A DNA stretch of 64,000 bases, from the NCBI RefSeq assembly GCF_021130785.1, contig NC_060213.1, positions 131,826,001 through 131,890,000 of the forward strand. Direction: 5' to 3'. A program made the position numbers and the translations under genes. Below, piece after piece: positions 23,041-33,649 of the stretch; the stretch's first letter is position 1, and every line of letters begins with the position of its first letter. The DNA comes from Homalodisca vitripennis (Eukaryota > Arthropoda > Insecta > Hemiptera > Cicadellidae). The notes under the pieces were generated by a model that made no database searches, was not told where the DNA came from, and was given only the letters and a program-made list of their open reading frames with translations.

Positions 23041-23302
23041 GCACTATGTCCAAATGGTGCCTTTTTCCTCTACGGATTTACATTTTAATAAGAGGTATAA
23101 AGCACTATAACTAGTTGGTGCTTTTTTACCTCTCAACTACTCAGTGACATAATGCCCTTTTCCACTGGCTATCTCCCTTATTAATAAACATTGGACTTAG
23201 TGCTTTCTACCCCAAAAAGAAAACATACAAGTAGAAAAAACTTGGTGCTGATATCCCGATTTTGAAAAAAAAATGGACATAGTGCCCTTTACCTCCCAGG
23301 TA
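23041..23302. repeat. Right subterminal repeat cluster of the TTAA element
   Basis: Variants of GGAC(A/T)TAGTGC-TTT-ACCTC occur at about 23041-23070 (both orientations), 23101-23140, 23143-23166 (GACATAATGCCCTTTTCC), 23192-23213, 23240-23250 and 23273-23297. They are tightly clustered upstream of the main transposase remnant and absent elsewhere in the window as far as I can see. Clustered subterminal motifs are typical transposase-binding sites in several superfamilies. Binding is inference. Confidence 0.7.
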
Positions 23303-23689
23303 CAGATATAATTAAAATGTTTTTACAAAATTTAAATTTTTCGATGACTGAAAAAAATTATATTATGAGTGTGACTATCACTTTTTTGATTTCCATGCTA
23401 CAATTCGTGCACAAAATATTGAAGATCATATGTACAAAATAAGAAGCTATCTAGCTCAAAAAATAAAAATGTTATGCTGTAATACGTGATGGAAAACCCA
23501 GGAATATCAAACGTACAGTAAATCGCAAAAAACTTTAGATGTTTATTTATAATGGAAAAATAAAGACTATTTAGATAAACTGCTTTGGCTTTGGTATTTT
23601 ACATTTTACTTACATCTTTTGAAGTTAAAAGAGGCCAGCCCCATAGGTAACACATTCTTTTTTCAATTTGTTTTCAATTTTTTCGTTTT

Positions 23690-23782
23690 GACATTTTGCT
23701 AACGTTTCGCTACTGACAATGCGGCTTTGTTTTCCTTACCAAATTTACTTCTTGAATACTGCTTTTTAGTTGATTGCTTCAT
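23690..23782 (-). pseudogene. Possible 5' coding piece of the TTAA-element transposase
   Basis: An ATG at 23782 (minus) opens a short, strongly basic frame (MKQSTKKQYSRSKFGKENK) that ends at a stop after about 28 codons. A basic N-terminus fits a transposase start, and the position upstream of the main remnant on the same strand is right. The intervening 650 bp contains the subterminal repeat cluster and no continuous frame. Whether an intron or decay separates them is not clear. Confidence 0.3.
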
Positions 23783-24231
23783 GACTAACACAAAAGTACG
23801 CGTACTAAACTAAATCACTAAACTGAACCACACAAAACACAACATGAACAGTGAATCCCTCACAAAGTAATGTTATGTATGAGTACAACAACAGCTGATC
23901 AGTGACAGCTGCTGGCCAACTGTTTGATTCAATAGGTACATACAGTATGAAACATTAGATTTGGAAAATGGGTCTAAAACGTTGAAACTAACCTAGTAAA
24001 CTAAATACAGAAATAAAGCACATTAGTAATGAATTTATATATGATATATTATGAATATGAAGCGTTTTGCTTAAAATAGTCGCCTAGATGAATTTTAATC
24101 TAAAAGTCACATTTTCACATTGAAAATGCAAAACCAATGTTTAATACTTGTTTCCAAGTAGTTTGGGAACAAAAATAATTAAGACACTTTTTTTTCAAAA
24201 ACTAAATTTTTTTTGTACATTGCCCCCTTAA

Positions 24232-24990
24232 AATTGCTAATCCAGCGTAGCTTAAAGGATAAAATTATTAATGTAACGAAAAGCCCAATAGTATTATATC
24301 CTTATGCTTGACGTAGCCTACTGACTGAAACTTTAGCATTGCAGAGGTTAATTTTCCAGAAAATAATATTCAAAATGGAGGATTTTGTAGGCAATATAAT
24401 ATTTACTTATCTTATTACATTTTCTAAGTTTCAAAGGTAGAGATGTATTAGCAATTGAACTTTAATTATATGACTAAAAAGTTAGTCTAGCTTACCAGGC
24501 TAAGTATACATTGATCTTACAGTCCCATTTATACAAGGAAAGTGATGGTAACTGAGTTACGCAGGTTTTGGTTGAGTAACGCTCTCTAATGAGAACTTAT
24601 AGTTTAATTAGTTCCTATTCCTGCCCAAGTGGATAGACGGACTGGTGTACTGCTCTTTTACTTTTTGACATTAAAAACAATGGAACTGTTTCTTGGACAA
24701 ATAAGTACCAAATTTAAAGTCTCTAGGACCTTTATATCAACACTTTTGTTAGGAGCAGCGCAACTTCTAACTTAGACGCACACACGTACATTTAGCATAT
24801 CGTAATTTCATAGACAACTGTATTTCAACAAACCATATTTAAAATGCCTTAAGATATTTTTTCAGATCTTTTTCAGACACTTGTTTATATTTATAATATA
24901 AAATGAACAGATACCTTTAAATATTGCAGTTCAATACTTGAAAATTTTGAAAGCTGCTTAAATCATTGGCTGATGTAGTCAAAAGGTTTA
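24232..24990. other. AT-rich intergenic stretch
   Basis: No feature recognised. Confidence 0.4.
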
Positions 24991-24994
24991 ACAG

Positions 24995-25275
24995 CGGGCA
25001 GCAATCGATCCTTTGACAACTTTCAAGAGGCTTACCTCTCATTTATTACTATTGGAGCCACAAGTACTTAGCCACAATGGCCATTGATCAGTATCATTTC
25101 AGGCGCCAGCATAATGCTGTTGGTGTAATACTGCTTTGGAATTGAACTTCTAATGAAGCTTTGAAACTTTTACATTGATACATTTAGTTTACTTCTTAAA
25201 GAATTTGAATTTTAGTTTGTACACTGCTTCATGTACCAAAATTGTAAATAAATTATGATTCAATTCAATTCAATT
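24995..25275 (+). repeat. Possible non-LTR retroelement 3' end with ATTCA tail
   Basis: A relatively GC-balanced segment (GGCGCCAGCATAATGCTG near 25100) runs into AATAAATTATG and then short tandem ATTCA repeats (25258-25276). A 3' untranslated region ending in simple repeats after AATAAA-like sequence is typical of some LINE elements. No reverse transcriptase motif is visible, so this is tentative. Confidence 0.25.
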
Positions 25276-25276
25276 T

Positions 25277-26015
25277 GACATTTTTTAAATCGTATTTAAA
25301 TTACTTTGAAAACATGTGGATTTAAGAGCATAAATCTAAATAGAGAATAAAGGGCCATTATATATATTATCTAGTCAAATCTAGTCTGGTTGGAATTATA
25401 CAAAAATTTCGTTCTGTAAGTAGGTTTTTGATATAGTAAATGACCTTTTAACTGGGAGTACGTTTATATTTTAACTTAATTCCAGACTGTTGACCCAACT
25501 ACACACATTAAACTGACCACAGCGATGCCCCAAACAAAGAGAAGATAATAAATCAACAGCAGGTGGCCATTTATCACCACAAGGCAATCGCTTTTAACAA
25601 TTTAAAATCTGTAATTAAGCCCTGAATTATCCGTGTAATAAAACATACCATGGTCAAAGTTCATCATACGAAGACAGAAACTTAATTTAGTCTGATAAAT
25701 GTGTATATGTATAACAGGAATATTATTTTGTAGTGAACCGTGTTAGTGTAGTTTAACCAAACAAAGGAATGTTATACTATTTGTGTCTGCCAAAAACCTT
25801 TTTAAGTTCTTCATTCGTTTATAACAATGCGTGGTACTGTAGTATATATTGTTTATTCTTCCAAATGACTTAAAGTAATTAAAAAATACTTGTTTTGTAT
25901 GAGTGGAAGTATTTGAAGTTCCATTCAATTACTGAAAGACAATGAGCCAGGAATATAGCACTGAGGTTACTCCAATTATGTTAATTTACAACTAAAACTC
26001 AATTTCAATATTCTT
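25277..26015. other. AT-rich intergenic stretch
   Basis: No feature recognised. A 61-codon minus-strand frame at 25743-25928 is unsupported. Confidence 0.4.
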
Positions 26016-26019
26016 GTAT

Positions 26020-26100
26020 GGCACAAAGCAAAGTGCCATAAAGAGTCAAATCGGCTTTGCTATTGGCAGCTCATGAATAACACTTGTCCAATAACCCTCC
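26020..26100 (+). repeat. Short dispersed repeat shared with 3395-3482
   Basis: TTTGCTATTGGCAGCTCATG with GTCAAATCGG upstream and CCAATAACC downstream parallels the 3395-3482 segment. A C/T-rich run (CCCTCCCTCCTCCCCCC) follows. Confidence 0.45.
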
Positions 26101-26109
26101 CTCCTCCCC

Positions 26110-27815
26110 CCATTCACCGTCACTTTACAAACTCACGGGCTCGACTGCAAAGTGAGGACGTCTGTCTTTGGATAATGTTCCCTTTATTTGTTTTTTTAAT
26201 GCAATTTAAATATTAAAAATAATCATGCACCAGTCCTTTTTTGAGCTAATAATTGTATAACCATCACAACACCCATGTAATGTACAATTTTCAATTAAAT
26301 TTTGTTAATTGCTAATCATAATCATTTACTAAGTATACAATTTTGCGTTCCTTCAAAAATATTATTCAAATTTTTAAATTCTTTCAAGATTTAAATCTTG
26401 TTAGTCCTGTCCATCGTATACTATTTTTTTGTGGTGAATATAATTTAAGTGCAATATTAAACCATTTTCATGCAAACGGACAAAAGAACTTACTTAGTTA
26501 TAGACTCAGACACTGTAAATTAGTTTAAAAGGATGAGAAGAGGCTCCCCGGCCAATGGTTATTGTACAGGATCCACTTAACTAAGTGAGCCTGCGCTGCT
26601 TATTGCTTTCTGTCACAGTTAAAATATACTTTGAAGTTACAGTCGGATGAAATACTTTTTGCTGTATAAGAACTTAAATACTTGTTGGATTTACTTGCAA
26701 CGGTATTGTCTGCAAGACAAATAAAATTCATCAAGGGATATCCGGTTCCTCCCACTAGAAGTTACGTTCATCTTATTATCCAGCTACTTAAGCCAGATCC
26801 TGAGATTAGTTTGAGGTCAGGCTGTGCTCTAATCAAACTAGCAGTTCCTGAAATATAAAACTTTCTTTTTCGTCCATTCAATTACTACAAACAAACAAAA
26901 GATGATTGCAAACACATATGGTGCACGCATAAGTTACCTGATATGCGAGCTGTGATATGTATATATGTATTTGTAAACTAAACAGACATACACAGTCGGT
27001 CAGACATGTAGTACTATCTCTCTCCTCCCCCCATCGAATAGGAGCCCATGGGACGGTCTAGTGTAGACTGATCAAACACACAACTGATGAACAACCGACT
27101 TTGTCAATTTGAAGAGACTATGGTCTGAATTGAATTAACTGTTGTATTTGTGAAATAAATTGAGTATAAGTAGCCTAATAGCTTCAGCACATCGAGGGCT
27201 TACAAATATTAAGGCTTACATACGGTCTGAGGGAAAATCATACATGTAGGCTAGATAAACTATTGAAATTATCAAGGGAAATATTTGGATTAAAACATGA
27301 AAGGTGGAAATACATCTTTAGATATAGTACGCAAAAATGTTACTTTTTTATAACTGTAATGTTTTAAAAATGCTATAATTTTATTTCAACTTAACTACTA
27401 CCTTTACATCTTTTAAAATTATTAAACAGACTTACTTGTTTTGTGATCTATGTCGTGTAATCTGCAGACTTAGGTGGAGAATTAGAGTAACTTCCTGAGA
27501 CTTTGTCAGGTTAAGGAGCTACACTAACCTTTCGTCAGGTCCTGTCGGGTCCTTCGATATTCCTTTTCATCTGTTTTTTCCAAGATAATTAACTAAATAA
27601 ATCGGTTTTGACTGTGATGAAGCTATAAATATTATAATACGCACAACTGTTCATACACCAGATTAGAGTATTTTACTTATATCAAGATTGGCTTGATTAT
27701 AACCCAACATATATCGCGTAAGATCGTTTAGGCTCGTTGTGGTTGTCTTTTATTCTTGTTTGGGCTAAATGACTCCATCTGTAAGTTTACACGAATTATA
27801 TATATAATTATATAT
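26110..27815. other. AT-rich intergenic stretch
   Basis: No supported gene or RNA. A 61-codon frame at 26343-26528 has no domain. Confidence 0.4.
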
Positions 27816-27932
27816 GTGTAATAGTAACACATTCACCCGGCAAGTGAGAGATCCGGGTTCGACTCCCGTCGGAGCAAGTACTTTTTGTAATTCAATGTTT
27901 ATTATGTATATTCAATGTATATATATATATAT
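27816..27932 (+). repeat. tRNA-derived SINE with (TA)n tail, copy 2
   Basis: GTGTAATAGTAACACATTC corresponds to the A-box region of the copy at 5434. GAGATCCGGGTTCGACTCCC is a strong B box. GGAGCAAGTACTTTTTGTAA and TTCAATGTTTATTATG form the tRNA-unrelated part, followed by TATATATATATA to 27932. The head GCAAGTGAGAGATCCGGG is close to an Asp/Gly-type tRNA T-arm side. A 74-codon frame across it is not a gene. Confidence 0.75.
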
Positions 27933-27939
27933 ACTGCCA

Positions 27940-29090
27940 CATTTGTACTCGTCTCTTAGAAGAAAGTCTGAGTTAACCGGCGCATGCGCAGATCTCCCCT
28001 TAACCCTCGTTCCCATACAAGCTACAAAAGTACGCTAGCCGCCGACCTGACCTGCTCAACAGCCTGTGGTCCTCCAGTACACATTATGAGAAACAAGACC
28101 GTCAATAATCCATATTATTAATTGATACAAATTTTACACTAAACCATGAATTAAATTATTCCAGCTCATAATTAGAGTATGATTCATTCACAAAAAGCGG
28201 AAGTTACAAAATACAAACCTGTAGTGGAGCACATGATGCAGGGTTTGAAAGATATATTTCTTTACTTCATAGCCCTTTAATATAACTTTCCCGAAAAAAA
28301 GTTTCTAATCCTTAAGGCCAACAGGGAAGTGCGGACGCACTAAATTCAATTAACTTTTTATATATCCTGCCCAGGGTTCGGATGATATTAAAAGGATTTG
28401 ACCGAGTTGTAAACAAATTTTTATTTATTTATTTACTCTGGTAGATAATGAAATAAATTTCACTAATATTACTACTTAACAATTAAGCAACGTTATATTT
28501 TATACTATAGCAGTTTAAATCTACAGAAAAAAGTTGCACAAACAGCTGGTAGTTACAGATGAATCGGATAAAACATATCTTTGGATCCATATATTATCCT
28601 GTTAATTAAAGGTTTTAGGGAAAACATGGTGTAAATAATATAAGTAAATAATATAATTCATAAAATACCTACACTATTAAAAGGTCAGTATACTGGTTTT
28701 TTTTTCAATTAAAATGTTTAAGAACTAGTTATGGTCCACACACAGTCATGAACTTTTGCTATTTTCCAAACAATGTTTCTGAAGTTATAAATATTACGTT
28801 GTAATATTTTGAAACATTTAAAACTCATTTTCAGGCACTTTTAATAATTTATAACCCTTTTTACAGTATTCAGAACAAATACTACATTAGTTCTGATATT
28901 AGATAACGTAATTTTATTGATTAAAAATTTTATATTACAGATTTCTTATTTTATAAGTCCCTCAAAAGCGTTATATTTTAAGTTGAAATTGTATAATCCA
29001 TACCAACAGTAAATTTACTCATTATTTTTAATGAATACAAATTTAATTTGAAACAGTAATTGTTAATAAATTAATTAACACACATCCCAT
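27940..29090. other. AT-rich intergenic stretch
   Basis: No supported gene. Strongly AT-rich from 28350 onward. Confidence 0.4.
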
Positions 29091-29093
29091 ATA

Positions 29094-29150
29094 CAGGGTG
29101 GCTGGTCACCAGTGTTAAAAACATTTTTTGGTGAAATTAAAAAGTCAATT
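29094..29150 (+). mobile_element. Solitary TA-CAGGGTG transposon end
   Basis: TATACAGGGTGGCTGGTCAC has the terminal form of the window's mariner-like elements (TA then CAGGGTG). It continues into different sequence, and I find no matching inverted end nearby. It is probably the remaining end of a deleted or decayed element. Confidence 0.4.
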
Positions 29151-29539
29151 AAGTGTAATGATGCATGTGTAAAAAATAACATGAAGAATAAAACAGGAAT
29201 AATCCATTTTATCTTATCATTGTCTAATAGATAAGAATAATTCCAAATACCAGTGTTGTTTTGATAGTTAGATAACGATTTATGGCCATGAAATGAATAG
29301 AAAATTAGTTTTTTATAATCAAAATAGAATATTATGACACTAGTAAATTAATACTACTTTTTACGTTTATATTACCCCTTTTTATTATAAATTGCCTTTT
29401 AACCGTTTTTCTGCACCCCGTGTTTTGGAGATTTCACTAAAACGAAAATGTGCAGATCTAAACTTAAACAGTGTAGTGTATGGTTGGAAAGCTTATAAAA
29501 TGGCGCAGTTTTTAAAATATTTAGCTACCTTCTTATATA

Positions 29540-29590
29540 CAGGGTGTATAAAAATACAATAGACCGATTTTTTTTTAATTTTTAACAGAT
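29540..29590 (+). mobile_element. Second solitary TA-CAGGGTG transposon end
   Basis: TATACAGGGTGTATAAAAAT again has TA plus CAGGGTG. It is in the same orientation as 29094, so the two do not form one element's TIR pair. No partner in inverted orientation was found in the following 2 kb. Confidence 0.4.
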
Positions 29591-29599
29591 ACTTAAATT

Positions 29600-32000
29600 T
29601 TAAACTTTGGAACTATTAACAGGAGAGCATTTTTCTCACTAAAAGCTTTCAACCAGCTTCCATTCAACCGAATGAAATTAAGTGCGATCTTCTATCAGAT
29701 GAAAGTTCAACCGATGGAAATCGAATTATTCACTTTGAGCATTACAAATTTATTGACTGTAAAGAAAATGTAGATGGATTTAATTTTTATTTACGTGAAA
29801 ACTTTTTTCTTTTAATTATGAGTATTTATAGTTTTTATTAATTCAATCCAATTTCTCATAAACATACATTTCGTTTGTTGAATTATGAATAACTGTATAG
29901 AAATTTTGAAATAATTACTGAATTTTAAAATATTTATAAATTTTTTAATGGTTGGTTTATGTTGTAATAAGTAATAAGTTGTAATATTAAATGGTAAACA
30001 GTGTTCATTTATTTATTAACGGTGTTGCCATTTTACAAAAATGAAACTATAAGAAACAACATTGCTGATTAAATAGGACTTAACCAACAATTTTACATTT
30101 AAAATTATAACACAGCTATAACACCATATATAATTCTTTAGTTAACTTATAACTTACAGTGAATACGCAATTTTATCGTACTATCATAGTCATAAAAGTT
30201 GTAAACACTACTTAATACAACCTCTTGTATTGCTATGTACTTAAAACAGTCAATTAAATACGTATCGCATTTAATATTGAACTAGTTCAATTGTGACTTT
30301 GATATATGCCCACACATATTAAACAAATAATATTTACTTCAATAAAGAGCGTAATGTGAAATGTTATATAGCAAGTTGCAATAATTATAATAGATATATT
30401 TCGAAATGCAAACTGATAAATCTGGGTGTCTTGTTTTATTATTTTTTTTTAACTACACAGATTTCAATGAAGATTACGATGAAGATTAATTAATTACAAG
30501 TAATGAAAGAGTAGAGTCTGATGCAAGCAGATGTGAAAGATAAAAGCTAAGCAAGTTTTGACTAATTGAGATAAACGTTCGCTGAGTCAATACATCTTAC
30601 CTTTGTTATCTATGGTGCTAAGGAATGAGTCTGTTATTAATGAGTTTTCCTTCTATTCAAAAGTTTGAGAATAATTATCCTAGGATAAAATAGATCACAT
30701 ACGTAAATAATAATGTTTTCTAAATTTGTATTAGCAAACTTCTTTAATGCATTTTTACAATATTATTTTTGGTCTCTCATATGTTTTCATAAAATACAAA
30801 TAATACTAAAATGACAAATTAAATAATATAATGCTGTACGTGAATTCTTATGTAATTATTTTGAAATTCCCTATCAGTTTTTGTTGATATTTACTTGTAC
30901 ATGTATTGTTGCGTCATCAAATTTACCTGCATGCTGCAATAATATACAATTTTGGGAAAATTAAAAGTGCAGTTTACAGCAGCAATTACGTAGATGTTTA
31001 GAACAATATTTTAGAAAATTATAATCAATAAAAACAAAACTGCTTTATTTACATGTATATAATACTATAAATATACAGATATAACACATAAATGTTAGTT
31101 GAATATAATAAAATTGGTTATGTACATAACATTTAACAAAATAAATATTAGACCATGGACACACACACACATTTCCTGTGCTTATGTTAATAGTAACCAC
31201 AATGTATAACATTTAAAAAATCTTAAATAGTGTGAAAATAGATGTATTGAAACAAATAAATTAATTTCCAAGAAACACATTTATATGAGATACAATCTGC
31301 AAATATTTCAGCATAAGGTATTGTGTTATGGTTCAAACTGAAATGAACAAATCACATTGACGTATGAATCTTTTTGAATTTGTGTTATATTTTTGAAGGG
31401 ATGTCATATGTTTAAGTTGCTAAAGACATTTTATGTCAGTAGATATTGTTTATCAACTCGGGTGAGCGATTAAGTGTCAAATAAATCCTTATCACTCACA
31501 GATTTGTTGATTGCTGGTATTTTCATCCTGCACAAACGTGTTCTACCTAGAGAAGTTTTCATGGCTGTCCCGGGAAAATAAGTAGTAACTTCCTTAGGCA
31601 GTTTGTGTTTAATGTCTGAATATACAAAAACACCTCAGTCGTTTTGGATGATAAGAACCTGCATTAGATGAAGAATAGAAGGTATTGTTATTGGCCTCAT
31701 CGTTACTATATGCACAATTTACGAAAAGATAACCTACATTTTCATTATATCCTCATTTATTAACACATTTTTCAGAATCCAAATCAGTAAAAATAACCAC
31801 TTCCCTTACTACTAAAATACAGATATAAAAACAAGCTTTTATTAATCTGATCATATATAATAAGCCTACGTTTATAAATATTACTTGGAATGTTACGTGA
31901 CGAGCTGGTTAAAATTTAATTTGTGATTAATTTAGACAAAACATAGGTTTTAAATATTAAAACCTCAAGGTAATGAATATATTTCTAAACATAACGAGTT
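29600..32000. other. Very AT-rich intergenic stretch
   Basis: No coding frame of note, no tandem repeat and no RNA gene. A short ACACACAC run lies at 31160. Confidence 0.45.
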
Positions 32001-32029
32001 GGAAGAAAAAATACGAGTAAAATATGCAT

Positions 32030-33645
32030 TCAGTAGGCATTAAGTAGGCATTCAGATTATGGAGAATCGGTATATCACTATAAAGTAGGTTTTGTATTCC
32101 ATTCAGCGACTGACTGACACTCTTTGCTTTTTGCATGTATAACGTATTTGAAAACAAACAGACATGTAAGGTAGTTTATATTCAGGTGATGGAGAAGCAG
32201 TATATCACTATAAAGTAGGCTTTGTATTCCATTCAGCGACTGACTGACACTCTGCTTTTTTGCATGTATAACGTATTTGAAAACAAACAGACATGTAAGG
32301 TAGTTTGTATTCAGGTGATGGAGAAGCAGTATATCACTATAAAGTAGGTTTTGTATTCCATTCAGCGACTGACTGACACTCTTTGCTTTTTTGCATGTAT
32401 AACGTATTTGAAAACAAACATACATGTAAGGTAGTTTCTATTCAGGTGATGGCGAAGCAGTATATCACTATAAAGTAGGTTTTGTATTCCATTCAGCGAC
32501 TGAATGACACTCTTTACATTTTTACAGGTATAACGTATTTTAAAACATACATGTAAGGTAGTTTATATTCAGGTGATGGAGAAGCAGTATATCACTATAA
32601 AGTAGGTTTTGTATTCCATTCAGCGACTGACTGACACTCTTTGCTTTTTGCATGTATAACGTATTTGAAAACAAACAGACATGTAAGGTAGTTTATATTC
32701 AGGTGATGGAGAAGCAGTATATCACTATAAAGTAGGCTTTGTATTCCATTCAGCGACTGACTGACACTCTGCTTTTTTGCATGTATAACGAATTTGAAAA
32801 CAAACAGACATTTAAGGTAGTTTGTATTCAGGTGATGGAGAAGCAGTATATCACTATAAAGTAGGTTTTGTATTCCATTCAGCGACTGACTGACACTCTT
32901 TGCTTTTTTGCATGTATAACGTATTTGAAAACAAACAGACATGTAAGGTAGTTTGTATTCAGGTGATGGAGAAGCAGTATATCACTATAAAGTAGGTTTT
33001 GTATTCCATTCAGCGACTGACTGACACTCTTTGCTTTTTTGCATGTATAACGTATTTGAAAACAAACATACATGTAAGGTAGTTTCTATTCAGGTGATGG
33101 CGAAGCAGTATATCACTATAAAGTAGGTTTTGTATTCCATTCAGCGACTGAATGACACTCTTTACATTTTTGCAGGTATAACGTATTTTAAAACATACAT
33201 GTAAGGTAGTTTATATTCAGGTGATGGAGAAGCAGTATATCACTATAAAGTAGGTTTTGTATTCCATTCAGCGACTGACTGACACTCTTTGCTTTTTGCA
33301 TGTATAACGTATTTGAAAACAAACAGACATGTAAGGTAGTTTATATTCAGGTGATGGAGAAGCAGTATATCACTATAAAGTAGGCTTTGTATTCCATTCA
33401 GCGACTGACTGACACTCTGCTTTTTTGCATGTATAACGAATTTGAAAACAAACAGACATGTAAGGTAGTTTCTATTCAGGTGATGGCGAAGCAGTATATC
33501 ACTATAAAGTAGGTTTTGTATTCCATTCAGCGACTGAATGACACTCTTTACATTTTTGCATGTATAACGTATTTTAAAACATACATGTAAGGTAGTTTAT
33601 ATTCAGGTGATGGAGAAGCAGTATATCACTATAAAGTAGGCGTCG
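32030..33645. repeat. About 129-bp satellite with higher-order structure, about 13 units
   Basis: GAAGCAGTATATCACTATAA recurs with spacing 130, 129, 131, 127, 130, 129, 131, 131, 127, 130, 129 and 127 bp (first unit near 32070, last near 33621). Units fall into four types by shared variants: A (GCTTTTTGCATG), B (AGTAGGCTTTG and CTCTGCTTTTTTGC), C (CTTTGCTTTTTTGC), and D (GGCGAAGCAG, GACTGAATGAC, TTTACATTTTT). The order is A-B-C-D, A-B-C-C-D, A-B-D. The C slots preceding D carry CATACATG instead of CAGACATG. Minus-strand frames up to 115 codons are period artefacts. Confidence 0.95.
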
Positions 33646-33649
33646 GATT

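Larger units (their letters stand above)
20998..24231 (-). mobile_element. TTAA-flanked DNA transposon (piggyBac- or Sola-like), decayed
   Basis: TTAA occurs at both edges (20998-21001 and 24228-24231). The ends are GGGGGCACAATGTAC and, inverted, GGGGGCAATGTAC: short TIRs with a 2-bp indel. The 3.2 kb interior holds a broken minus-strand transposase (21753-23040 plus a possible start at 23782) and a cluster of short subterminal repeats. TTAA targeting is known for piggyBac and for some Sola elements. The protein remnant resembles a large insect family with N.SF..P..D.CD.C and TDNC.GQ.KN motifs, rather than the classic piggyBac transposase. The superfamily is therefore left open. Confidence 0.8.

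Noticed and set aside
29094..29546. A complete element bounded by the two CAGGGTG motifs
   Set aside because: The two motifs are in the same orientation, so they are not TIRs of one element.
31957..33073. Minus-strand frames up to 115 codons with SVSQSLNGIQNLLYSD repeats
   Set aside because: They lie wholly within the 129-bp satellite, are interrupted by the unit-length changes, and repeat the satellite period.
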